Both the position numbers and the translations under genes were made by a program. From the NCBI RefSeq assembly GCF_018687715.1, contig NC_056758.1, positions 32,335,467-32,399,466 of the forward strand: a stretch of DNA of 64,000 nt, read 5' to 3'. This document shows, piece by piece, positions 48,300 through 59,014 of this stretch (positions within the stretch are counted from its first letter, which is position 1; each line of letters begins with the position of its first letter). The notes beneath the pieces were generated by a model. The model had not been told where the DNA came from and ran no database searches. It saw nothing but the letters and a program-made list of their open reading frames with translations. Origin of the DNA: Carya illinoinensis (Eukaryota; Streptophyta; Magnoliopsida; Fagales; Juglandaceae).

Positions 48300-51200
48300 G
48301 CATGAAGTCTTCCACAAGCAAAAACAAATGGTTTTTAGATAGTGGATGTTCAAGACACATGACGGGAGACAAGACTAAGTTCTTTGATCTTAAATCTAAA
48401 GAAGAAGGACACGTGACATTTGGAGACAATTCAAAAGGGAAGATCGTGGGAATAGGTAAAATTGGTAATTAATCTTCTCTCATAATTGAAGATGTTCTAC
48501 TTGTTGAAGGTCTAAAACATAATCTTTTGAGCATAAGTCAATTATGTGATAAAAGATTTACAGTTACTTTCAAAATTGATAAGTGCATTATTTTGAATGA
48601 TCATGATTGTAATATTTGTTTTATTACTTTTAGAAACAATAATATTTATACAATTGATTTTGAAGAAATTACCTCACAAGATACTATTTGTTTTTCAGCT
48701 CAAAATGAAACTAGTTGGTTATGGCATAGAAGATTAGGTCATGCCAACATGGAACTTATTTCCAAACTTTCAAAAAATGATCTTGTGAGAGGTTTACCAA
48801 AAACATATTTTCTTAAAGACAAAATTTGTGATGCATGTCAATTTGGTAAACAAACAAAAACTTCTTTTAAAACTAAGAAACATATTTCCACTACTAGACC
48901 ATTGCAACTGATACACATGGATCTTTTTGAACCAAATAGAGTTGCAAGTTTACGAGGAAAATATTATGCATTTGTTATTATTGATGATTTCTCTAGATAT
49001 ACTTGGGTCATCTTTCTTGCTCATAAAGATGAGGCACATAATGCATTTACCAAGTTATACAAGAGAATTCAAAATGAAAAGGGCTATATTATTTCAAGTA
49101 TCCGAAGTGATAGGGGAAAAGAGTTTGTTAATAAAAATATTAAAACATTTTGTGATGAAAACGGTTTTATGCATAATTTTTCTGTTCCTTGAACTCCTCA
49201 ACAAAATGGGGTAGTAGAGAGGAAAAATAGATCTCTTCAAGAGATTACAAGAACAATGCTCAATGAGAACAACTTGCCTAGTTATTTTTGGACCGAAGCG
49301 GTAAGTACTGCATGTTATGTTATAAATAGAGTTATGCTAAGGTCTAAGTTAGATAAAACCCACTATGAGCTTTGGAATGAGAAAAAGTCCAACATTGGTT
49401 ACTTTCATGTATTTGGATGCAAATGTTTTATTTTGAATGACAGGGATAATTTAGGCAAATTTGATGCAAAATCTGATGAATGTATCTTTCTCGGGTATTC
49501 TACTAATAGTAAAGCTTATAGAGTATTCAATCAAAAGACTTTAATTGAATCTAAGTCTTTTGTACAGTCAAAAGACTTTGACTGTACAAGAATCTATGCA
49601 TGTAGTATTTGATGAATCTAATTCTTCACTCTCCAAGAAATCTATTGATGAAGAAACAGGAGGTATAAATAATACGGAAAGTCTCAATCTCAACAAAGAG
49701 AAAACAATAGAGGAAGTTCAACATGGAGCCATCAGGAAAGATTATCAAAATTTAATACAAGATGCAACCAAACAGTGAAAATTTGTGAAAGATCATCCAG
49801 TGGAACAAATTTTGGGAGAACCTTCACAAGGTGTAAGTACTCGATCATCTCTTAGAAATATTTGCAATCATACTCCTTTTCTATCTCAAATTGAACCTAA
49901 AAATATTGATGACACACTTCTTGATGAATCTTGGATTCTAGCTATGCAAGAAGAGTTGAATCAATTTGAAAGAAATGATGTTTGGACACTTGTTCCTAGA
50001 CTCAAAAATCATACTATTATTGGAACAAAATGGGTTTTTAGAAACAAAAAAGATGAGTCCGGAGTCATTACTAGAAATAAGTCGAAATAAGGCTCGACTT
50101 GTAGCCCAAGGTTTTAATCAAGAAGAAGGAATCGATTATAATGAGACATATGCACCTGTCGCAAGATTAGAAGCTATTCGAATGCTACTTGCATATGCTT
50201 GTTATAAAGATTTCAAACTTTTTCAAATGGATGTTAAAAGTGCTTTCTTAAATGGTTTTATAAATGAAGAGGTATATGTTGAGCAACCTCCAGGTTTTGA
50301 AAATCATATTTCCCCAAATCATGTTTTCAAACTCACAAAAGCACTATATGGACTTAAACAAGCTCCTAGAGCTTGGTACGAAAGACTTAGTGGTTTCTTG
50401 ATTGAAAAAGGTTTTTCAAGAGGAAAAATCGACACAACTCTTTTCATTAAATATGAAAATGATGATATTCTTTTGATTCAGATTTATGTTGATGATATAA
50501 TATTCGGTGCTACTAATGAAAATATGTGTCAAGTTTTTGCTAAGACTATGCAGGAAGAATTTGATATGAGCATGATGGGAGAAATTACATTCTTTCTCGG
50601 ATTGCAAATTAAGTAAGCAAAAAGTGGGACATTCATCAATCAATCAAAATATATTAAGGAATTACTGAAAAAGTTTGGGATGGAAAATGTTAAGGAAATT
50701 GGAACACCAATTAGCCCATCAACTAAACTTGATAAAGATGAATCCGGTAAGCCAGTTGACTCGAAGATATATCGAGGTATTATTGGTAGCTTATTATATT
50801 TAACAGCCAGTAGACCAGATATTATGTTTAGTGTGTGCATATGTGCACGCTTTCAATCATCTCCAAAAGAATCACATTTAATTGCAGTTAAGCGCATTCT
50901 TAGATATCTTAGTGGTACAATTAACCTAGGGTTATGGTACCCTAAGCACACATCTTTTGATCTAATCAGCTACACAGATGCAGATTATGCTGGCTGTAAA
51001 ATGGATCGAAAAAACACTAGTGGAGCATGCCATTTCTTAGGTCATACATTAGTTTCCTGGTTTAGTAAAAAATAAAATTCTGTTGCATTATCTACTGCTG
51101 AGGCAGAATATGTTGCTGCGGGTAGTTGTTGTGCTCAAGTTCTCTACATGAAGCAACAACTTGAAGATTTTAAACTCAAGTATAATCACATTCCAATCAA

Positions 51201-51440
51201 ATTTGATAATACAAGTGCTATAAATCTTTCAAAGAACCCAATACAACATTGTAGAACTAAGCATATTGAAATAAGATATTATTTTCTTCGAGATCATGTG
51301 CAGAAAGGCGATATAGTACTAGAATTCACAAACACACGATCAGTTAGCAGATATTTTCACAAAGGCTTTACCAGAAGATAGATTATGTATAATCAGAAGA
51401 GAAATATGTATGATGCATGCTATGAATATCTCTTAAAAGA
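48300..51440 (+). pseudogene. Copia pol: protease, integrase, reverse transcriptase, RNase H (broken)
   Basis: Protease LDSGCSRHM lies at about 48335-48361 in a different frame from gag. Integrase follows with a zinc region (HRRLGH...CDACQFG), then HMDLF, RSDRGKEF and NGVVERKNR, the D,D-35-E catalytic triad. Reverse transcriptase has [33 protein letters not shown] and the catalytic YVDD at 50485-50496. RNase H has YTDADYAGC and the STAEAEY motif. Breaks seen: stops at 48470, 49190, 49776, 50614 and 51073, a frame change near 49570 at a small inverted repeat, a 10-nt tandem duplication near 50080 and a frameshift near 51330. Protein homology continues past the breaks without loss, so the damage is recent. 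Confidence 0.9.
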
Positions 51441-51483
51441 TAGACTAGAGTCAATAAAAATAGAGATAGATTTTTTAATACTT

Positions 51484-51926
51484 TTACATAAACTTGAGAT
51501 TCTTAGCCTCATGTTTGAGACGTTCATTCTCTTCATACAATATCATGTCATTCTTATCCATGGGAACCGGCAAGCGGAATGAAGAATCTAATAAAGATTT
51601 CAACTGTTTATTCTTCTGCCGAATGATTCATTCCCTTCCCTTGTGTGAGACTCTTGAACAATTCGTTGAAGTACAACAATTTGTTCTTTGAGCTTTTCAA
51701 CTTCGTAATTTTTGGCTTGTAGCCGCTGAGAAAAAGCAACAATAGAGGAAGAGTAGCGAGTCCCAAGACTCACCAAGTCATAAATAGCATCAGAATCTGA
51801 CTTATTAGTCAGATTATTATTTTCTTGCTGCAACATGGCACCAATGGCAGCTGCAGAAAGGACAGGAGGTTGAGATGCAGAATGCCTCATGGATGGATCT
51901 AGAGAAATGTTAGAAGAATGAGCCAT
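51484..51926 (-). pseudogene. Antisense coiled-coil ORF A of the Copia element
   Basis: ATG at 51926 opens a 108-residue frame on the minus strand. A second frame carries on as a coiled coil (YEENERLKHEAKNL) to a stop at 51484, implying one frameshift near 51630 and an original length of about 147 residues. It has a polar N-terminus, then a segment around KSDSDAIYDLVSLGTRYSSSIVAFSQRL, then Lys/Glu/Leu heptads. It is similar in order and in many positions to ORF B. I recognise no named family. It lies between pol and the 3' LTR, where extra ORFs are known in some plant retrotransposons. Confidence 0.6.
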
Positions 51927-52156
51927 TGAGAAAAGAATAGAAGGCTTAAAACGAGAATGCTGAAGGAATGTAGATGAGATGAAAACTTGATGCGGATTTG
52001 ATGAACTTCAGGACTGATTTTATAGAGATAGCATAAAGAATAAGACAAGCTATTGTCTCTTCAAATCCTATTTAGTCAAAAGAAATATAAGATATGCTGG
52101 ACACACATTTTCAAAAGTTTTCTTACTAAGCCAGCGAGATTAACAGTAGATTGTCC

Positions 52157-52609
52157 CTATTTTTCTAGTAAACGATGAACCTCTGCTGCTATCTGCCGAT
52201 GTTGACCTTATATCTGAATCCTTTCTCGTTCCAGCTCCTCTATTCGTGGTTGCAGATCATGAGCATACCAATTTGTAAATTTTTTCAACTCTTGGTTTTC
52301 TTACTTTAGCCTTTTATTCTCACTATCCTTATTAGCAAGCTTCTGTCGTAACTCAGATATTTGCATGTTAAGATGATCAATCTTACTCACCCTCGCCATT
52401 AACCTCCGAGACATGATCGTAACAGAGGCAGCATATTGACTACTGAGCATTCTTGATTCTGCAATAATCTCAGAATCAGCCTTACTAGAAAAACGGTTCA
52501 CTGCTCCTATCATGGTATTGACGGCCTCAGGAGAGAAGATTGATGATTGATGCGTCAAGGGTTCTTGATTCAAGTCTGGAACATTAGTGGAAGAGAATTG
52601 CTTAGCCAT
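52157..52609 (-). pseudogene. Antisense coiled-coil ORF B, paralogue of ORF A
   Basis: ATG at 52609 opens a 102-residue frame (MAKQFSSTNVPDLNQEPL...) that stops with TAA near 52301. The same frame continues as a coiled coil (ENQELKKFTNWYAHDLQ) through one more TAA to a TAG at 52157. The total span is 151 codons with two internal stops. The middle (SSKADSEIIAESRMLSSQYAASVTIMSRRL) lines up with ORF A (NKSDSDAIYDLVSLGTRYSSSIVAFSQRL), so the two look like a duplicated pair. Function unknown; a DNA- or protein-binding coiled coil is only a guess. Confidence 0.6.
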
Positions 52610-52901
52610 TCTATCGTTGTGGAAAAACAGAACTCAGGTCAAGAAGCGATTATTTTTTTAGCATCCGATAGATGAAAATGATCATTTTTTTATAGCAACT
52701 CAGAGCCTTCAATCACGTTTGTCAACAACATCAGGCGATTGTTTAAATCTCCAGCTGCACTAAATTCATAGAGTTAGGCCTCGAGACTTTGCAGCATTTG
52801 TCGGGTCACGGACGGCTCCTTTTTCAACTATCTACAGTGACTATTAAACGCATCGTTTTCTTCAGTCCATTTACTTGCTGCCGATCCTTTTTAATGATGC
52901 C

Positions 52902-53085
52902 AAAAGGGGGAGAAGTTTTAGACTAGAACATTAACATTGTTTAAATTACTAAACTTGTTATATATGCTTGGAATTATATTTATACTTTTGCTTGAAAAAC
53001 TAACGCATATTTTCAGGGGGAGCTTAAGTATTAATACAGGTTTCAAGTTCTATCAAGTATTTGTCATCATCAAAAAGGGGGAGAT
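52902..53085 (+). promoter_or_regulatory. Three polypurine tracts before the 3' LTR
   Basis: AAAAGGGGGAGAAG lies at about 52902-52915, CAGGGGGAG at about 53014-53022 and AAAAAGGGGGAGA at about 53072-53084. The last one abuts the 3' LTR and is the plus-strand primer. Repeated copies of this motif upstream of the LTR are a described Sirevirus trait. Confidence 0.75.
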
Positions 53086-54416
53086 TGTTGAACCCAAGGT
53101 TTCAAGTTTCATGTGATTATAAATCTACACATAGATTTTGATGATAACAAATGAATTCAAAGAATAAAAGAGTTTTAAGCTCAAGTTGTTCACACAATGG
53201 AATCAAGCACATCAAAGAACCAAGCATGAGCAAGAAGGAAACAAGTTTACATTAAAGTCATAGAGTAATGTTGTAAATCTCTTAAAATTCGAAATTAGGA
53301 TTAATGCTCAAAATTAATATTTTATCATAAAGCATTAAAATACATTTTCCACATGTGCATGAATATTTTTGAAAATTAAAAATTTTGAAAGATGATTGGT
53401 TGTCATCTTTTGCATGTGCATGCCTTGATTAAAGGGTTGAACTTTGAAAATATTAAAGATGATTGATTGTCATCTTTCACATGTGCATGTTTTATTTGAA
53501 TATTTTCAAAAGTGATTGATGCTTTTTTAGACTTATACAAAAGGTAGATGATTTTGTTTGAAAATTTTGAAAAGTAAAGTGTGCTCATTTTGTCATATAC
53601 AAAAAGTAAAAGATTAGGTTTGAATTTTTTGAAAATGAAAGTGTGCTCATTTTGTCATATGCCAAAAGTAAAATATTAGGTTTGATTTTTTTGAAAAAGT
53701 GAATGATGTTGTCTTTGATAATTGAAAAAGAAGAAACTTTTATTTGAATTGTTTGAAAAAGTGAATGATGTTGTCTTTGACATGTAAATCTTTTTAAATT
53801 TGAATATGAAGTCTCATATGCCTATAAATAGATCATTTGAAAGCTTCACATTCACAATATCTAGAGCATACAACATTCATTCAAAGCTTTCATTCTCTCT
53901 TCTCTAAGCATTGAGCCTTAATCCTTATTCATTTTGAGAGATATAGTTTGCGCTGTATTGTTCTTATTTCACTCATTGAGGAGTGTTTTCTGATAACCTA
54001 CCCACTATCAGCTTTTGTATCAGAAAAAATGTGTGTATAACCTTTGTGCGTGTAGAAAGTATTCTATACGGGGAATAGTTGAATCACCACTTGTAAGATG
54101 ATTGCAAGTGTAGATGGTGTTCTACACGGATCCTTTGTAGCGGTGTTGTTCAAAGGTGTAATAGGTTTCTATCTCCACCTGAAGGAGATTGAATAGTGAA
54201 TTTGGGAATCCTCAAGGGGTAGCTTGAGGCGAGGACGTAGGCAGTGGGGCCGAACCTCGTTAACATACTGAGTTTGCTTCTCTCTTACCCTTACTCTTTA
54301 TATTTATTGTTATTTCATATTTTATTTATATTTTATATTATATATTTGATTTATAATTGTTATTTTTTTAATACAACTCAATTCACCCCCCTCTTGTGTT
54401 AGTCATCTGGGCAACA
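53086..54416 (+). repeat. 3' LTR of the Copia element
   Basis: 1331 bp, aligned end to end with the 5' LTR. It has the same CTATAAATAG TATA box (about 53821-53830) and differs by roughly 30 substitutions plus a shorter C-run near the end. Confidence 0.95.
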
Positions 54417-55635
54417 GCATTTCACTTGAGCTGACTGTTAAGCAACTGATGAGTAGACTCTCAGGTTGAAGCTTTGCTTGAGCAGTAGAGACACCGATCA
54501 AGTGAACAATTTGTAGAGGCATTTTTTCAACATGATTCAAGCCATCTCTCAACAATTTTAAATGGACATATACATATGGAAGCCAACGTTCAACAAAACA
54601 ATTAACTATATAATTTATATGCAGCAGTGGTACTTTTAAGGTGTATTTGAGATGTTATATATAATTTAAAATTATTGCTTTGAATTCATATATGATCTTA
54701 GCTAGATAGAATGAAATTTGATTTAGAAGGAAAGACAAGTGATGATAAGTGTTAACGTCGTACTTCGTACTCTTTTGGGTCGAGATGGTCTGGGCCTTTA
54801 TTTGATTGGTATCCTGTAACAAGGAAGAGGGTGGCTCTCGGTAGCCTGGGAAGTCTCCGATGCCTAAATTAATTTTCTTTTCCAAGAAAATTTTTTCAAA
54901 GGAAAATATAGAAGTCTAATAACAGTTTGCTATTCTAGATCCCCCCTTTACCTCGTAATCATGGGCGTCCCTTTATACTAGGCTCCTCAAGTAGGAGGTC
55001 ATACCCTGCATTCTAGGGAAGAGGGAGGCCTCCCCAGAGATTCCACCATCATGTTGTCTTTAATGCGGTGTGGTCTCCTAGTGTCTGCCATTTAATGCTG
55101 CTTGATCTCTTGGTGTCAGTCATTTAATGCGGCGTGATTGTCTGGTATCTTCATTAAATGCGGCGTGGTCTTCTGGTATTACTGTTCAGTTCCGTCCATT
55201 CTTCTTGACGTGTTTCTCTCCATTTCCTCCGACTAAAGTTTCCTGTGCTATTCCTGCAATGTCTCATCTCAATGCGGGTGGTTGCCTCCTACTCGTGCAA
55301 GTCAGGGGCCAATCTCGAGCTAGTGGGGGGGTCCCTCGCGGGCTTGGGTTGATGATAGCCTAACTCATGGGGACCAAAAAAGGTGATGAGCTTGGGGCTG
55401 TCAGTATGAGCTTTAGGCCCCTAATGAAAATTCCCCATAACAATATGTATATAAACCCTAATTAAATTAAACTTTTAGCTGGCCTTTTTGGGACTTTTAC
55501 GTACATTAATACAATAATTAGCTTCTAGTGAGGAACAAGAAAAAATGACCACGTTGTTGCATACATAAATTTGTGTGTGTGTATATATATATAGTATATG
55601 TCGAATGGTGATGGAAGCTGACAAAGAGACGATTT
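54417..55635. other. Spacer between two transposons, with a short tandem repeat
   Basis: Starts with the second GCATT copy and the continuation of the older sequence interrupted by the Copia element. Four imperfect 28-32-bp units, each starting TTTAATGC or TTAAATGC and containing GGCGTGG or variants, lie at 55059-55181. No gene is recognised; the open frame at 55127-55363 shows no known domain. Confidence 0.6.
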
Positions 55636-56223
55636 CACTACAACAAAAAACATTTTTTGGGACGAAATTACTTTGGGACGAATTGGAAATGGTCCCAAAA
55701 AGTGGGATTTTGGAACGAAATTTGAATTTCGTTCCAAAATGACGACAGTTATGCCAGACCGTTCGAACGCGTTCGAACGGTATTCTTAGGGACGAAACTT
55801 TTTGTCCCAAATAAGTTAACCGTTCGACCGTTAATGATTAACCCTTCGAACGTTTAATTTTTACCGTTTGAACGTAATATTGGCGCGATAGGCAAAAATA
55901 TTTTGGAGGGAAATAGATAAACCGTTCGAACGGTTAATATTAACCGTTCGAATGATGCATATTCACCGTTCAAACGTTATTTGAATCGGTCGAACGGTGA
56001 CAGAGTTTTAATTTTTTAAGTTTTTTGCCAAATTATATTTAGATTAACTAGTAATTATAAAAAAATTGGTTAATTAAATAATATGAATAATCTAAATTAA
56101 GAATTAGTTTAGAAAATATAAAACAATACTATTTCATATAACTTAAATACTGAATTTACAAAACACAAAATATTGTCCATACAAAAAACAGGAAATAAAT
56201 AAATAAAATTTATCATAAAGTAA

Positions 56224-57441
56224 TTAAGACCCCAAATCTTTGCACACTTCCTCGACTGCAGCTATACGTTCCTCTATTTGTGTCAGTCGAGTATTGATGG
56301 TGACCTGAGTCGCAGACATGGCAGCAAACTCTGTACGAAGCTCAGACACAGCAGAATGGATCTCCATACGCACTGCATCGATCACTGCTGATGTCTGCTC
56401 GCTGATCGCTGCACGCACTATGTCAGCCATCTCCTCACGAGTAACACTGTGGACTGATGCCTCGGCCCGTGTAGATGTCTCTGCAGCTGCAGATGAGACT
56501 CCATGATCTCCCGGCTGTGCATCTCCGTGAGGATCAACTGGTTCTGGAACATGTGCACGAAAACGCAGTCTCGAGTGTCCCGTGCTGCGTGAGAGGGTGG
56601 TGCTGTTTATCGGTCCCATCGGCTCCCGTTTACGCTCAGCAACATCTGGCACAACACCAGCACATAGTAGATATCGGGTGATCAGGACTCCGAATGGTAG
56701 TATATCCATCGAAATGTACCGAGATTCTGATCGAATCCTATCGAATATATACCCCACCAAGTCGATAGGAATGCCACGAGCGACCCGTATCATAAATTTC
56801 GTCCGATCAATGCCAACTTCTGTCTTGTGCTGCCGAGGGTCAATGTTATTGGCAATTATCAAATTTAATATCTTAAAGAAAGAAGATAAATCTGCCTGTT
56901 TGATGCTCTTCGTCCCGTCATACGGTGGAGCATCTGGACCGACAACCAAATCCCTCACCTCGTGATCAGCAAGGGTATCGACCTCATCAGTATAAACTGA
57001 TGCCTCCTCCTCAGCTGTCTTCGCCTCAACTGAAGGATCAGACTCTCTAGGCACCACATTCGGATATGCATCTGGCAGCCTAGGAATACCGAGATGCTCA
57101 GCAAGTCCATCTCGTGAAAATACAACGGGTACTCCTCGGACAGTGATACTGTAGGCCCCAGAATCATCTGCGCTGGCACTGCCGAGTTCTCTATAGAACT
57201 CAGCAACAATGTCAATGTAGGAGACTGGCTCCCATACTTCCTCCCATTCATCCAAGATAGGTCCCCAACCACGATCACTGAATATTGAGAGCAATGAATG
57301 ACCCTCCCAGAGAAGACTCTGGAAATCAGAAATCTTCATTGGTCGCTCCAGTGAAACTGTCCTCTCCCGAACTGGACCACTACTACTCTCACCAAGATTG
57401 TGTCGCTTACGTGCCGGTCTAGAAGTAGACATTATAATCAA
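56224..57441 (-). CDS. Putative plant transposon protein (PF20167-like), 405 aa
   Basis: An uninterrupted 405-residue frame starting at 57441; MSTSRPARKRHN at 57432 is an equally good start with a basic, nuclear-import-like N-terminus. The middle (MKISDFQSLLWEGHSLLSI, VSYIDIVAEFYREL, ITVRGVPVVFSRDGLAEHLGI, then KFMIRVARGIPIDLVGYIFD and LPFGVLITRYLL) matches the putative plant transposon protein domain seen in many plant repeats. The C-terminus (about 325-405) is a predicted coiled coil (TREEMADIVRAAI...TQIEERIAAVEEV). It is intact, unlike most transposon genes in this window. Its role is unknown; the coiled coil suggests it multimerises. A TATA-like box on its strand lies about 790 bp upstream, implying an intron or long leader. 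Confidence 0.75.
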   Translation of the reverse strand: MIIMSTSRPARKRHNLGESSSGPVRERTVSLERPMKISDFQSLLWEGHSLLSIFSDRGWGPILDEWEEVWEPVSYIDIVAEFYRELGSASADDSGAYSITVRGVPVVFSRDGLAEHLGIPRLPDAYPNVVPRESDPSVEAKTAEEEASVYTDEVDTLADHEVRDLVVGPDAPPYDGTKSIKQADLSSFFKILNLIIANNIDPRQHKTEVGIDRTKFMIRVARGIPIDLVGYIFDRIRSESRYISMDILPFGVLITRYLLCAGVVPDVAERKREPMGPINSTTLSRSTGHSRLRFRAHVPEPVDPHGDAQPGDHGVSSAAAETSTRAEASVHSVTREEMADIVRAAISEQTSAVIDAVRMEIHSAVSELRTEFAAMSATQVTINTRLTQIEERIAAVEEVCKDLGS

Positions 57442-57622
57442 CCTGAAATTTATAATTACAAACTAGATATATAACATTAACAAGAAAAATACAATAAAGA
57501 ACTATTTACAGTAGTTTGAAACAAACAGCAATTTAATAATATTTGATATTCTGAACAACATTATCAACAATAAATATATTTCTCAATATCAATATTAATA
57601 ATATAAATATAATATTAAAAAA

Positions 57623-57814
57623 CGTTCGAACGTTTACTGTAACGGTCGAACGGTTACAGACAAACCGTTCGACCGTTAAGTTAGATCGTTCGAACGTTTA
57701 CTGTAACGGTCGAACGGTTACAGACAAACCGTTCGACCGTTAAGTTAGATTGTTCGAACGTTTACTGTAACGGTCGAACGGTTACAAACAAACCGTTCGA
57801 CCGTTAAGTTAGAT
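57623..57814. repeat. Three 64-bp tandem repeats made of CGTTCGAACG-type palindromes
   Basis: Units at 57623-57686, 57687-57750 and 57751-57814 are nearly identical. Each contains CGTTCGAACG, CGGTCGAACGG and CCGTTCGACCG. They lie between the leftward gene and its TATA box. A fourth partial start (CGTTCGAACGCTACGC) follows at 57815. Confidence 0.9.
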
Positions 57815-58224
57815 CGTTCGAACGCTACGCATAGCGTTCGAACGATCTTCGTGTCGATCGGGATTCCAGGCCGAGTCGACTCGGCCATTGAAATCCATGG
57901 AATCCTTCGATTCCCTGGATTTTATACCAAAATAAATGCAATAGAAACCTAAATAAACGTTCCTAACATGGATTTATGCAAATCTACCGATTATTTTGAT
58001 GTATAAATCGGTTTACCCTAACTTAAACAATTAATCTATCAAAAACCTAAATCTAAACGGTAAAATGCTTTAAAAATGAAAAATACTGGTAGTTAGAGGT
58101 AGGGGCTTCGAGTGGGCACTGTTGACGGCGGTGAAGACGGCGTTTAACGGCGGAGATCGACGGTTTGGAGGCTTAGAACGGAGGAAATGGAGACGTAAAG
58201 TTCCGTGAAAGTGACGTCGGGGGC

Positions 58225-58250
58225 TTATATATGCAGTTCCGTTCGAACGG
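58225..58250 (-). promoter_or_regulatory. TATA box with adjacent 12-bp palindrome
   Basis: Reading leftward, ATATATAA (58232-58225) is preceded six bases upstream by the perfect palindrome CCGTTCGAACGG (58250-58239). This is the probable promoter of the leftward gene. The palindrome is the element's repeated terminal motif, so binding there could repress transcription, as TNPA does at the maize Spm promoter. Confidence 0.6.
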
Positions 58251-58289
58251 TAAGTTAATACCGTTCGAACGTATTAACTGAATATTAAT

Positions 58290-59000
58290 ATCCATCCCTA
58301 ATTAATCGGTTTTCATGATAATAAATAATATTTAAATGCAATATTCGGTATTAATTATATTAAATATAATAATTAATTCAATTATAATATATTTTAATTG
58401 TTAAATATATTAAATGCAATATATTTAATGCACTTATATATTATTAAACACTATGTATTATATATATAATTTTTTATATATATAGTATATATTATATTAT
58501 ATTTAATTAAAATATATTATACTATTGAATATTATATAGTATATAGTATAAGTTATATTATATAGTATAATTAATATAATATAGACTACTATATACATGA
58601 AGCTATGTTCATGTATTTATATAACATATATATTATATGTGATATTAACTAGTATCACATATATATACTAGTATAGATGACACTATATATATTAATAGTA
58701 GATATTCTATTATTAAATATCTACTATTAATATTATAGTACTAAACATTATATATATATATGCATGTGATACATATAACCCTATGCTATGATACCATATA
58801 TATGTTATATATAATAGGTTAATATATGTACTTGACTATAATATTAGATGTAATATGATATTTTATACTATATATGTTACTAAACTATATAATATATGTT
58901 TGATTATATATTATATAGTTATATTACTATGGCTCTAAACTATAGTACATTTAGAAATTATTATATTTAAAGGTATAGTACAAAAAAAATACAATAAGCA
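58290..59000. other. AT-rich inter-promoter region of the CACTA element
   Basis: About 700 bp of nearly pure A/T with many TATATA runs and no open frames or CGTTCGAACG copies. It separates the leftward and rightward transcription units. Confidence 0.7.
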
Positions 59001-59014
59001 ATAATATAACTTAA

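Larger units (their letters stand above)
45217..54416 (+). mobile_element. Sirevirus-like Ty1/Copia LTR retrotransposon, complete ends
   Basis: A 9.2-kb element with LTRs at 45217-46549 and 53086-54416, both starting TGTTG and ending CAACA. It is flanked by the exact 5-bp duplication GCATT (45212-45216 and 54417-54421). Order inside is primer-binding site, gag, protease, integrase, reverse transcriptase, RNase H (the Copia order), two antisense frames, then several polypurine tracts. By eye the LTRs differ at about 30 positions (roughly 2%), mostly transitions, so insertion is fairly recent. LTR length, total length, extra 3' ORFs and repeated GGGGGAG tracts fit the Sirevirus (SIRE/Maximus) lineage. 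Many stops and frameshifts make it non-autonomous. Confidence 0.95.

Noticed and set aside
51385..51691. Sense-strand open frames after RNase H in the Copia element
   Set aside because: Short, overlapping and without domains; the minus strand holds a longer coiled-coil frame, so these are shadows.
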